DNA of 64,000 nt from Piscicola geometra (taxonomy: Eukaryota > Annelida > Clitellata > Hirudinida > Piscicolidae). Location of the stretch: NCBI GenBank assembly GCA_943735955.1, contig OX030955.1, forward strand, positions 3,488,835 through 3,552,834, in the 5' to 3' direction. The position numbers and the translations under genes were made by a program. The stretch's first letter is position 1, and the number at the start of each line of letters is the position of its first letter. Shown here one piece after another: positions 50,087-61,229 of this stretch. The notes beneath the pieces were generated by a model, which was not told the origin of the DNA, did not search any database, and saw only the letters and a program-made list of their open reading frames with translations.

Positions 50087-51224
50087 GATGATGATGATAC
50101 CTGCTCATTGAGTCTTTTTTCAATAAAATTCTCAGGATCGATCTTATCTTCAATGTTGTAACTAGTCTCCTCAAGCACCTAAATCATCATTATAATCATC
50201 ACCATCTTCATCATCCTCATCATCATCATCATCATCATCTTCTTCTTCATCATCACCATGATCATCTTCATTCAATTAATTTTTAAAAAATGAAAAGAAA
50301 AATTATTTAGTGCATGGAAAAAATTATTAAACCCTTATACATTTTTTATTATTATGATTCCAAGACATGAACAATCAATTATTATAAACCAGGTCAAAAA
50401 CTGACCTCTCTAATGGCGCAAGAGATTGGTGACTCATCTTGGTTGACCTTGCCCTTGGCAAAACTCCAACTCGACTTCATCCAATAGCCTTGCACGAGCA
50501 GGCACTGTATAGTTTATATGGGTTACATTTGCAAGTCTTATTTTGCTAAATAATAATATATTTAGTTAATATGTATTAAATGAGCTTCATTAATGAAGTA
50601 TAATTAAAAGTTTAATATTCGAATAGATTATTTTCATATTTTGCACAACTCAAAATCTCCACTGAATCAGACATATTGCAAAGAGGGGTCGAGGAGAATG
50701 GCTCCGTAGGTGGGCACTGCCTGCTTGTAATTCTTCCAGTTCTCGTAAAATTCATCGAACTTCTCTCGAAACTTTGACAAGGTCGGGCAGTAGTTCACTA
50801 GTGAATGGGCCATTAAGGAAAGGATTCTAAAAAGAATTGCTATTTTTTCTCGATTTATAATCAATAAATATTTTATCTATTTAATTATTTTATAATATGA
50901 TTTATTAAATAAATCTGGAAGGTATGTGCAGAAAAGGATATTGATGTAGCAGAATTCTCTGAGAGTGCACTGTTTAGCCTGAGAGTCCTCTTGGCAATAG
51001 AAATCAAGATAGAACCAATGAGCCAGCTCAACTTGGAAGAATATTCTGATTACATCCTGGCTTTCAACGTCTGGGACATTCATTACAAAGCGACTGTGGA
51101 GGAAAGTTTGTAATGGTCGGACAAAATACTTATTTGAAGAATTATTTTAAAATAAATGCATATCTTACGTGCACAAATCACTCAAAACATGAGTTGGAAT
51201 TGTCGGATATTTATTGTTCATCAT
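48195..51224 (-). CDS. DCP2: DCP2, mRNA-decapping Nudix hydrolase
   Basis: DCP2 removes the m7G cap in cytoplasmic 5'-3' mRNA decay. Eleven exons: 51169-51224, 50942-51093, 50673-50800, 50406-50504, 50101-50178, 49699-49773, 49427-49539, 49046-49266, 48565-48881, 48444-48468 (25 nt) and 48195-48307; 458 residues. Box [21 protein letters not shown] and [13 protein letters not shown]. Nudix box: [20 protein letters not shown] then TSY, so the usual Gly before the last hydrophobic residue is Ser, while the catalytic RE..EE is intact. Box [12 protein letters not shown] and [13 protein letters not shown]. The C-terminus is Gln/Pro-rich with a CAA/CAG run. Intron 2 (50801-50941) is AT-AC type: it starts ATATCC, ends AC, and the gene makes no sense with GT-AG there. 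The gene is head-to-head with GET1. Confidence 0.94.
49333..49425. repeat. (ATC)n microsatellite at the DCP2 exon 7 donor
   Basis: On the sense strand the repeat (GTTGGTGATGATGATG) begins at the donor after exon 49427-49539. Confidence 0.85.
49782..50100. repeat. (GAT)n microsatellite filling DCP2 intron 5
   Basis: About 300 bases of GAT/GAG triplets occupy nearly the whole intron between exons 50101-50178 and 49699-49773. The poly-Ile, poly-Ser and poly-His frames here are artefacts. Confidence 0.93.
50801..50941 (-). other. DCP2: U12-type AT-AC intron in DCP2
   Basis: Sense strand: ...GCTACATCA|ATATCCTTTTC...TTCCTTAATGGCCCATTCAC|TAGTGAAC. The plus strand of this interval contains no AC dinucleotide, so the sense strand has no GT donor. 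ATATCCTTT is the minor-spliceosome AT-AC 5' consensus. TTCCTTAAT matches the U12 branch site, with its branch A 12 nt from the terminal AC. Splicing gives an in-frame join of FCY to IIVNYCPTL, as expected for DCP2. Confidence 0.88.
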
Positions 51225-51458
51225 GATAATCAAAACTTTATATTCAAAAGCGAGTGTTATTTACAAATTCATTTAAAACTAAGCGACTGCAAAACCACTC
51301 TTAGAAAATAAAAATTATTTGATTTTTTTATTTTTACTTTTTTTAAACAAAATATAATAATTTACATAAGTTTTAAAATTTTAATTTTAAAAAATATAAA
51401 CTGTTTGTTATCATAATAACTTTTGATTTCGATCCTTTAAAACCTGATCAGTTTAGCA
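51225..51458. promoter_or_regulatory. Probable bidirectional promoter of DCP2 (-) and GET1 (+)
   Basis: Only 234 bp separates the two divergent start codons. The sequence is about 80 percent A/T with no motif I would name. Confidence 0.5.
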
Positions 51459-52686
51459 ATGTCGTTGTTTCTTGCTGTAGCTTTGTCGATACTCATTGTA
51501 CTCTTACTTTGTGCATGTTCTCCATATATTATAAAAACCGTTAGTTTATTTTTAACGAGTGTTAAAGCTTAATTTAAATATAATATACATACATTTATTG
51601 TAAGATAATAATGTTTATAATGCCGTCTAAATTTTTACTTTTTAATTTAAATCTATAAACTATAAACTAAAATTTAATTAATTTAAGTTTCTGATTAGTT
51701 TTGTCAGTGTTTAAATATGTAAAACTTTATCTTGTTTTCAGGTTTTACAGTTAGTATTCAGAAAGAGCTCAGAGGAAATCTCACAAAAAAATGAATTAAT
51801 GCGCTTAAATGAAGAAATCAAAGAAGTACCGATGATAGACGAGTTTCCTAAATACGCACGACTCGAGAGGAAAGTACAAAAACTCACTGCATCCATCAGC
51901 AAAATATGTTTGTGTATAACTATTCGTTTCCTTTTTTTTAATTATTCCAGTTTGTATATCAATTTGCAAATTTTAGATATATCTATACATTTCATTTCAT
52001 GTTTTATATTGAGGCTAAACTTCACTCATTACAGCTAAGGATAGAACTCAGAAAATCTTTTATGGAAATATTGTTCTCAGACTATTTTTTCACTTGCTCC
52101 AGGTATTGTATAGATTTAGCTACCTATTTTCAAAACTAATAAAAATACATGACTTTTTTATAATAAAAAATTATATTATATAAGAAAATCTTTTTCACAG
52201 ATCCTTTTAAATTTAAATTGAAGTTATCATTAATATTTCCACTACAAACTAACTAATAAAACTTCTACTCCAGGTGGCATTTTTCATGTGGATTTTGTAT
52301 TTCTACAGATATGAGAAAGTACTGAACATCAACCCCCGGTGGACTTCTCCCTTCCACCACTTCCTCTCCTTCAACACCGCTACTTCAGGTAGTCTGGCTG
52401 TATAGCAATTATTTTTCTTACATCTCGTTTTCATCATACTAATTTTCAGGAAAATTCTTCTTGCTTCATAAACCTGGGAGAAAAGATATAATAGTAAAAT
52501 AATATAATAAGATATAATAATGCAATAATGATGTATATAATAATAATAACTGTTATTATATCATATAAATTTATCATTATTTAGCCATATTTAAACCCAA
52601 CAGGATTCGTGTGTGCTGGAGTGTGGACGCTAATATGCCGATCTTCTCTCTCTAGACTCATTCCGTGCATCACTGAATTGTTGTAA
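51459..52686 (+). CDS. GET1: GET1/WRB, tail-anchored protein insertion receptor
   Basis: Get1/WRB is the ER-membrane receptor that docks the TRC40/GET3 ATPase and inserts tail-anchored proteins. Five exons: 51459-51539, 51742-51907, 52035-52102, 52274-52388 and 52604-52686, giving 170 residues (human 174). TM1 is MSLFLAVALSILIVLLLCAC. The cytosolic coiled coil contains MIDEFPKYARLERKVQKLT, the family signature that contacts GET3. TM2 spans LRLFFHLLQVAFFMWILYF, followed by NPRWTSPFHHFLSFNT. TM3 is FVCAGVWTLIC. All exon phases agree. An FKBP co-chaperone gene follows 238 bp downstream. Confidence 0.92.
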
Positions 52687-52923
52687 AGTGCCTTAATGTA
52701 CTTATTCATATTTAGTTCCAAAAAAAGATCTTTATGTCCATTCAGCCATACTTTTTTAAAGCCTTTCTTTAAAATAAGAACTTTACCTGTCGCACTGTTG
52801 ACTCTAATTCATCATTAGTGAACCACTCAATCATTTTCAAATACTTTTCGTGGTTATTTTAATTTCTATGCATGACGTTTTTGTTTTATTTAACTTATTT
52901 ATTTGCCCTAATTTCTCATTGAA
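52687..52923 (+). other. Spacer between GET1 and the FKBP gene
   Basis: 237 bp, AT-rich. It is GET1 3' UTR plus FKBP promoter; no distinct motif. Confidence 0.4.
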
Positions 52924-55900
52924 ATGTCCATTAACGAGTTTTCTATGCAAAATGAAAACTTAAATTCATGTCAAATCGAAAAAAATAATGTCGAAAAGAT
53001 TTTCGAAAAAAAATGTAAAGAACCGAATATTTTTCAACTTTTCGAAATAAAAAATGTAAAAAATGGTCTTTCAATCGATCAAATCGAAGCTATAGGAAAG
53101 TGGGGCAAAGATATTTCACCCAAGAAAGACGGTGGGCTAGTGAAGGTGGTGGTGGAGAAGGGCATTGGGGAAAGCAGACCCCTGTTCGGAGACACAGCTT
53201 ACGTAGAGTACCAGGCGTGGAAAGGAGATGGAGGAAGTTTGACAGAGGGGCGGAAAGATTGCTCGTTCGTCGTTGGAAGAGGTGAGGTCATGACATAAGT
53301 TAAGTGTCACATAACATAAAAGGCGTTAAAAACCTCAATCGTTTAGATCGCCATTAAGGCATCGAAAAACCTAAAAGCAAATGCACCATGGACTCACCAA
53401 TACAACCACCTTCTCTCACGCATTCAGCCGAGGTGATACTAGCATGGGAGTTCGGCATAGGCAGCATGACGGAAGGTGAAGTGGCGATGCTTTCGTGTTC
53501 GGACTACTTTGCACACGGCTCTGAAGGCCTGCCTCCCTCCATACCACAGCATTCCTCGCTCATCTTCCGTCTCAGACTTGTTCGTTGGCACGGTTCGTTG
53601 ATACGTGATTAAGTGTAGGAGCTTCAGTCATTATTATTAACTTTATATCTTTATCTCGAAATTTAAGTTTAACTAACTCTAGCTTATATAAACAATAAAA
53701 TAACCGAGGTTAAGAACATTTTCAACGTAAAAATTTTATATCTATAAATGGGAATTCATAGCGTAAAAAAAGAAATGCATGACTTAGGTGAAGACATATC
53801 CGATTTGGGTGATGGGTCATTGTATAAGAGCCTCCTGAAGAATGGAGAATCGTACGGCATGCCCAACGAGGGAGCCCTATGCACGGGTATGTGTGCTTGT
53901 ATGTGTGTCTGTATGTGTGGCTGTATGTGTGGCTGTATGTGTGTCTGTATGTGTGGCTGTATGTGTGGCTGTATGTGGGGCTGTATGTGTGGTGTGTATG
54001 TGTGGCTGTTTGTGTGGCTGTATGTGTGGCTGTATGTGTGGTCCACATTATGTGATTGTATGTGTGACTTTATTTTTGGTAGTATGTAGGATTGTATAAT
54101 GTATTGTTTGAGTGGCTTGATTTTTGGTGGGTTAATGAATATTGGTTTGGCTGTATTTTTTTTAGTTCAGGTGAAAAGTTTTTGTGGTTATTATAAATTG
54201 ATGCAAGTTATTATGGATGGTAATATGCGTAGGTATGTAAATTTATGAGTATTTTTCTACTTGTATATGTATGTATGTAACAATGTAACATTGTGAAATA
54301 CATAGAAATAATCTTTATATACATTCTCCTATACTTGTGAAACTTCGGTAAATATAAAATTAAAGAATTAATAAGGTCTAACATATAGTCTTTTACCCCC
54401 TACTCATTCAATCGGAATTGTCACCCAAAGTGGAGATGGTGGGGAGGTGTCGAGGCAGGCAGTTTGAAGGCAGAACTGTCACTTTCGAATACGGAGAAGG
54501 GGAAAATGAAGGAATCTTGAAGGGCGTGGAGACTGCCTTGAGCAAGTTTTCGAGGGGAGAAGAAGCAAGACTGAAGATTAGAAGTGACTTGTGTTATGGA
54601 AAGATGGGCTCTTCGTTGCACCAAATTCCTCCGGACTGCGATCTGGAATACGATGTTCACTTGAAAGAGTGCCAAAGGGTGGTGGTTTGGTTGTTTGGAG
54701 GTATGAAAGGGTAATGAACTGCTTTCAGTTTTGTAGCACTATGACTGTTTCACCTTTTTTATATAAACGGTTTAAAGAACATTTGGTAACTCATAAACGC
54801 ATGAATTCATTCCCTTAAAACAACTCACAAAAGTAAAATGTACATGTTGCACGCTGTACAGATGAAGGACTTTTGGGACATGAGCGATGAAGAGAAAGTG
54901 CAAGAGTCAGTGAAAGACAAGGCTAAAGGTGTCAAGTACTTTAAGGTTGCTGTTTGCAAAAGAGGTGATCAACTAATGAGGGGGATGAAGGGGATGATGG
55001 TGATTTTGATCTGCTTATGATAATGATCAAGATGATAATAATGATGATTACGGTAAGCTGTTAAGAAATGTCGTCATATCTCAACAGCAGAATCTAACTA
55101 GCCAAAATGTATTTTTGTAGTGTATTGTATTACAGTGAAATATTGAAGTTTTTGGAATTATCAATAATTTCTTTTTCAAACGAGCGGAAATTTCGGTACT
55201 ATAGAGTAATATTTGAAAACTTCATACTATTTCTCAATTGACAAATATTGAAGACATTGGTTATTTTTTTTATTAGATTTCTATCACAATTCTATTATAA
55301 CAAACTTTTTCATGATTTAATATAAATATTTTTTTCCACAAAATTCTTCAAGTATAGATAAATTATATGTGAAATAAGGCCCTAAAAACAATTAGTTTTT
55401 CAAAAAACCAAGGTTTCTTAAAATTAAGGGTATCCGAACAAATTTTTTACATAATTTACTTACGAACACAATTTTTTTTCACTAGTAATTTTTTTACTGC
55501 ACCACTATCTTCACAGTAATCTTTACGCCGCAATCAACACACCTTACAAACCACTTAAAACCACACTGAACACACCACACTGAACATACCACACTGAGCA
55601 CACCACACTGAACACACCACACTGAACACACCACACCGAACACACCACACTGAATACACCACACTGAACACACCACACTGAACACACCACACTGAACACA
55701 CCAACCACCTCAAACCACACTGAACACACCAACCACCTCAAACCACACTGAACACACCAATCACCTCAAACCACAGGAAGGCAAAGTCGACAAAGCTTCA
55801 AAGTTCTTCACCAAGGTGGTGGAGTACCTTCAGTTCATCATCGATAAAGAAGAAGGAGATGAAAGAATGAAAAAGCACTTGCTGACGTCATCGTTGGTGA

Positions 55901-57051
55901 ACTTGGCAATCTGCCAACTCAAGATGGATGAACCTTTTGAGGCAGAGAAGTCCTGCTCGAAGGCGCTGGAGATTGAGCCCTGTCTCTTGAAGGCTGTCTA
56001 CAACCGAGCCCAGGTGATGATGATGATGGTGATGGTGATGGTGGGATAAAAGATGATGATGATGATGATGGTGATGGTGGGGTAAAAGTTGATAATGATA
56101 ATGAGGAAGATGATGTAGATAGGTTGATGGTGATGATGATTTGGTTAGGTTCGATGGCATGGATAAAGAGGAGAAGCAATAGTTTAGTTGTATTTGAGGG
56201 TGTTTGAAGAGAATTTTAAATTTTTACTAATAATGAAGACGATTAATTATAAAATAAGAAAAATCATTAAACAAAAAGAATGTTTAAAAAATATATATAA
56301 AAATAGAAATAATAAGAGGAACAACAATAAGAATAAGAAGTGAATAATTTCTTCGAAACGACGTCGTTTTGTAAGCTTTAGAGCGCTGGCATGTTGATGC
56401 TTGGAGGTGGTTTGGGACGTGTGTAATGCAGGAGGGTAGCTTGAATGGATGGAATGATTAATGGATAGATGAACGAACAGATAGGTGGATGAAAAAGTTT
56501 ATGAATGAAGAGATGGATGGATGGATGGATGGATGGATGGATGGATGGATGGATGGATGGATGGATGGATGGATGGATGGATGGATGGATGGATGGATGG
56601 ATGGATGGATGGATGGATGGATGGATGGATGGATGGATGGATGGATGGATGGATGGATGGATGTAGGATGGGTAATAATAAGATTGATAACTGGCCTTTT
56701 AAAACACACTTTTATTAAAACAATCTAAAGAGAATGTTAAGCAGTTATCATGGGCTAATTGGATTTTTTAAATACTTATCTAGAAAAAAACAAAAATTAT
56801 ATTTATCGAGTTAGTGAAAGTAAATTTCCATTAAAGTAGTAATTATTTCAATTTCGCAAAATTGTCACTCGATATTGAAGGCAAACATCAAGATGAAAAA
56901 CTTCTCTTCTGCGGCTGGAGACCTGAAGAGGCTTACAGAGACGAATGCTGGTAGCAGTGCAGTCCGTGGTCAGCTTGAGGTGGTGTTAGAAAAAGAGAAA
57001 AAGATGAAGGACTCGGAAAAGAATAGATACTTTGGGATGTTTGATAAATAA
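52924..57051 (+). CDS. FKBP4: FKBP4/5-like immunophilin, two FKBP domains plus TPR
   Basis: FKBP51/52-type proteins are HSP90 co-chaperones with peptidyl-prolyl isomerase domains. Seven exons: 52924-53281, 53428-53592, 53773-53886, 54431-54678, 54862-54945, 55777-56013 and 56881-57051; 458 residues (human FKBP4 459). FK1 starts [20 protein letters not shown] and continues through [16 protein letters not shown] and [16 protein letters not shown]. Binding-pocket residues are partly lost: the usual GTKFDSS is GGSLTEG. FK2 follows ([50 protein letters not shown]). TPR helices come next: [57 protein letters not shown]. The last exon ends YFGMFDK. The acceptor of exon 3 is set by frame (AG at 53771-53772). 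An AATAAA overlaps the stop codon at 57048. Confidence 0.88.
53887..54060 (+). repeat. 12-bp repeat GTATGTGTGGCT starting at an FKBP donor
   Basis: About 14 copies of GTATGTGTGGCT or GTATGTGTGTCT. The first is the donor of the exon ending at 53886. Confidence 0.9.
55556..55776 (+). repeat. 14-bp repeat ACACCACACTGAAC before an FKBP acceptor
   Basis: About 13 copies, then CCTCAAACCACACTGAACACACC variants run up to CCACAG, the acceptor of exon 55777-56013. Confidence 0.88.
56014..56160 (+). repeat. GATGAT/GGTGAT repeat starting at an FKBP donor
   Basis: GTGATGATGATGATGGTGATGG begins exactly at the donor after exon 55777-56013. Confidence 0.8.
56514..56662 (+). repeat. (GATG)n microsatellite
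   Basis: An almost perfect run of about 37 GGAT/GATG units in the last FKBP intron. Confidence 0.95.
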
Positions 57052-60000
57052 AATTGCGTAAAGGATCTTTTTCTAGTTTTTAAAGTGTGGTTTATGATAC
57101 TTTTATTGAAGATTATTTATTCATTTTTTTTTTTACTCGCATTTGCGTGTAGTGCTGCTTGGATGTTCGTGTGTCTGAGACGGCTCTTATTGATCGATTC
57201 AAATGAAAGCTCGCAAACAATCCACTCTTGCCGAGTCGTTTTGCAAAAGCGCACGATTCAAAGTGTCTCGTCTATAAATTGAATTTCTAAAATAAGATGA
57301 CTAGATTAAATCCAAGAAAGTTTCTTTTGAAGTCTGAAAAAATATTAATACTAATAAAACTCTTTACACTTCTTAAACCCGTATGAAAAGCGCCATAAAA
57401 TTGATTTAGAATGGGTACAGAATTTTCTAAAGAAAAGTTATTGTATATCAATGAGTTGCCTCTAATAACCTCAGGATCATGGTGACTTAGAAAAGACTCC
57501 CGCAACTCTTTTTTATATATTAAATATGGTTTAAACGATAGAAAAGAAAAGTAATTTTGGGAAAGTTAGTGACAAAATGTGTTTTCAAAAATTATTATAT
57601 ATAAAAATTTTAAAAATCCTTTTAATGACCACTTTTTAATCTTACTTTCTACTAGCTTAATAAATTCTGGCTCTTTTAACGGGTTTCCAGCACCACACTC
57701 GCATGCTCAAAGCTTTTATACACTCCGGCCATCCATAATACCCTGTCTTAATGTTCTTGAGAGCGCATTTGCTGGAAACGCTCAAACGCTCGAGATTCAA
57801 ATTTGATTCTGAAATACCGCTTGACTGTGCAGCAAGCGGTCGAAAGGGAATGCGAATAGTGCGGTCTGCTGATAATTAAAACCTTTTTCAGAAAATAGTT
57901 ATGCATAGTTTTATGTTACGTACAAATCAAGTAATGGCAGACGAAAAAAACATGAGAATCCACTATAACATACTGGCGTTGTTGAAAAAGACAATTTCGA
58001 TTGGTATAGGAAGAATATATTAAAGCTGCTTAATCACGCTGATATTGCACGCAGCATTATGGCCTGGACATCTGCATGATAAAGAAGCAGCCCGTCACTG
58101 CATGAGTCATCGCATTCGTCGTCCCGCGAGACGCACTCCTCAAATGGCCTTTTTATGCCCCTCAGATACACTCGCAGTTGTTACTTGCATGCTCGCTCTT
58201 TCCTACAAGGCTGGTTTGCTACAACGCTACATCGCCAGGTTCATCGTCGTACTTTGCTTGAATGCTTCGTCATCTTTGACGGATTATCTTTTGAACACTG
58301 CATTTTTTCAAGCTGTTTAAAAATATATATAAGTTTCTGTTTTTGAATACTTTGAATTTATCTCCATAAACTTTTTTATTACACACCTTTGAAATGACTA
58401 GGGATAAGATAGTTCCTTTAGTGCTTTAAAAAATCAAATCTTCAAGCCTTTGTTCTGTGGAAACGAGACTAACTGTCAATTAAAAAATCGATAAAAACAA
58501 AAAAATATGCAATATATTTGATTCTGCATCAAATGAGATAACTAGTTGCTTTTATGACATGTGAATGACCTTCGTCAGAGTGAATTGTTTTTCAAAATTC
58601 TTCAATTTTAAATGGCGAAACGTCTACAAAAAAAATAATGTTTAAATTTTTCGTTTGTCGTCAATCGCAAGATTTTTGAACTATGAAAAGATTAGTTTAT
58701 AAATAAATTATTCTTAAATTAATGAACTTTTAAAATGTTAACAATTATTTCAATATAAATATTTAAAATAGTTATTTGGTAGTAAATTTTGCATTTAACT
58801 TTACCTTTAAAAAGGCAAACTAAAAAGATTTGTGCCGAAAAAATGTTGATGGAAAAGCTTTATGTGGTTCTTTGAGTAAATGAAAACATTAGATGAGTTA
58901 TCATTTTGGCAAAGTACCATTAAAAAAGCTTTGACTCGCAAATACTAAATGCAGTAATTAGATTGCATTCTAAACAAAAAATATTTTAAAAAATTTGTAA
59001 AGCCTTCAGAATAAAAAATCTACGCGGTCCGAAAATAATAAAAAAAGGCTCGTGCAAAATTTATAAAAAATGAGCGTTTCATTAGAGTATTGAAGAAGTT
59101 TTAACAAATATGAATTTTCTTTCTAAAAGTGGAAAAATTTTATCTTTGAAGTAAGATAACCTCGATTGTTAATTATATTTATTGGTTTATTATTAACACA
59201 CTCTTTGCAAGTACCATGTGCATGGAAATATACATGCAATTACCTTATTATAAGAAATGCTTGAACTGGCAACAAAAATATAATATAAATAAATTACTGA
59301 TGCATTCGTATAGCGTGTAGTGATTAGGTTGAGAGTGTTTATGTAGCGAACATCTATGCACACGTTGGTCGCCATTGATCCAGGAGACGAGCGTGTTCAT
59401 GCACCCGTGTGGTCGCATTCCTGATTCCCTCACTCTAACTGCTTCTCACTTACACGACAACAGGTTTTGGAACAAGCCAACTGTTTGACGGTCTCGTTTC
59501 GACACTAGCAAGTCACTTGCACACTTAAATGCACGATCTTAGGCGTAGAGTCGCCTTCACACGCGTCTCACCGTGTAGCATTGGCTATGCCATCTCAGAT
59601 AAGGATTATCTGCTTGAATTTCATTACGCTTTCGCCTCGATTTTGAAATAGATCATTGAGTTACTTTTCAAAATGTGATTAATAAAACTTTCAATTTTTG
59701 CTATTATTAGCTTTTAATAAAAGGTATATGTAAGAAATATAAACATTTGATTATAAACGAATCTTATTTTATTTCAAAAGCTTTATTAGCTAAAAAAAGC
59801 GTTCAAATGAAATTTAATAAAAATGTATGTTATCTAGAACAAAAACATTTCCAAACTTGCTTCCTCTCTACACATTTTGATAATAATTTTGAAGTTTTTA
59901 ATGAAAGGTGTCTTCAATAATAATAACCGGAAAATGTGAGACGAATAAAAATTCGAAAGAAAAAGAGAGAAAAAAATGGTATAATATTAATTTTGCGTAA

Positions 60001-60519
60001 ATAATATAGAAACCAAGTTATCGTAAATTTTAAGAAACGAGATTTGAAGCTCAAAATTATTCACCTAATTTAATATTTTAAAATATTCTTTTAAAATTCT
60101 AGATGTTTTTCAATTGAAATCTTCACAGCAAAAGTCTTATCTCTTGAGGCTATTAACATTACGCATCCGTTATAACCATTTTTGAGAGGAGTTGTATTTT
60201 CCATAATTGAAATTTACAAAGGATTTTTCACTTTTTTTTAGGTGGTTTCTTTAATTTAATGTGGTCTTTTAGTTTTTTCTTTCAATATTCGTCTTTTGAT
60301 TATCTAATAATCATTTAAATTTTACTTTCTTATTTCAAAAACCTTTTTCCTATTATTTATTCAACACTCATTCATATTTGTTAAACATTAAAAAAAATTC
60401 TATCCGCTTTAGAAAACATTGAAATAAAAGGTTAGTAAAATCCACTTCAATAAGAAGCCTCTTACGGAATTTTTTAAAATGTGATCTGTGATGTACTTTC
60501 TTTTTTTATCATTGTCCAG
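57052..60519. other. Gene-poor AT-rich region with GC-richer islands
   Basis: No exon is supported. Against the AT background, islands of mixed composition occur at about 57145-57275, 57690-57860, 58040-58300 and 59330-59640. Open frames in them (for example 58045-58320) have no homology features or flanking splice logic I can defend. Confidence 0.5.
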
Positions 60520-61229
60520 GCCTGTGTGATTGCATTGTGTGCTCCATAAAGACCCGGCAGTTGCTGAAAGAGAAAGACAAGGTGAATAACAGAGTGCGGT
60601 GTTAAAGAAGCCTCAAGTCAAGCTTATAAGTCATGGACAATATCTGAGATATAGCTTTGTTTATTTATTTCAAAAGTGGACGAAATATAAGTTTGAATTC
60701 TACGTATGTTTTCACTATTTTTAAGATAAAGTTTACACGAGCTCTAGAATAGACACTTAATTTTTAAGATTTCTTTATTCACTATATGTATGAAATATAT
60801 TGTTTTTTCTCTCTGAAAAGGTTTATACTCATAACAATTTCAGTGCAAAGAGATCTAGGGAGTTTTCTAGTTTCTAGAGTTTTTTTTAATTCCGGCGTCT
60901 TGACATTTCCTAAGTAATGCTCTTCAACTTTAGCGTGTCAGAATGTGTTTATTTATCTGGCGACTACTGCAATATGGGTTATTTAATGTTTTAAAGGGTT
61001 AATTTTAATATTTTTTCATGCTATTTCAATCTTCTTTTTTTCTTTTTGTGAATATATCTCAAGTCCATTACTGAAAACAAATTCATTTGAACTCAATTCT
61101 TTCGCATAATTAAAACTGCAGTTACATAAAATGTAAAATTGATTTGGCGGATGAATGAATGAACGACTGATAGAACTGAAGTACTTGCGTAAAGAAGCGC
61201 AGACAGCAGAAATCGAGAAGCGACTGCAT
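60520..61229 (+). CDS. Two candidate orphan exons of an unidentified gene
   Basis: 60520-60581 (TTGTCCAG before, GTGAAT after) and 61182-61229 (CTGAAG before, GTAAGC after) join in phase 0. Together they read LCDCIVCSIKTRQLLKEKDK then YLRKEAQTAEIEKRLH, a Cys-rich start followed by a charged amphipathic helix. No further exon was found before the window ends, and the start is missing. An untested idea is the N-terminal helix of a signalling protein such as a G-alpha subunit. It could also be chance. Confidence 0.3.

Noticed and set aside
49755..50174. Long poly-Ile/Ser/His frames on the minus strand
   Set aside because: They arise from a (GAT)n microsatellite in DCP2 intron 5. Only the exon 50101-50178 part is coding.
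58045..58320. A 91-codon open frame
   Set aside because: No domain, splice partner or coding-like composition. Kept only as part of a non-coding island.
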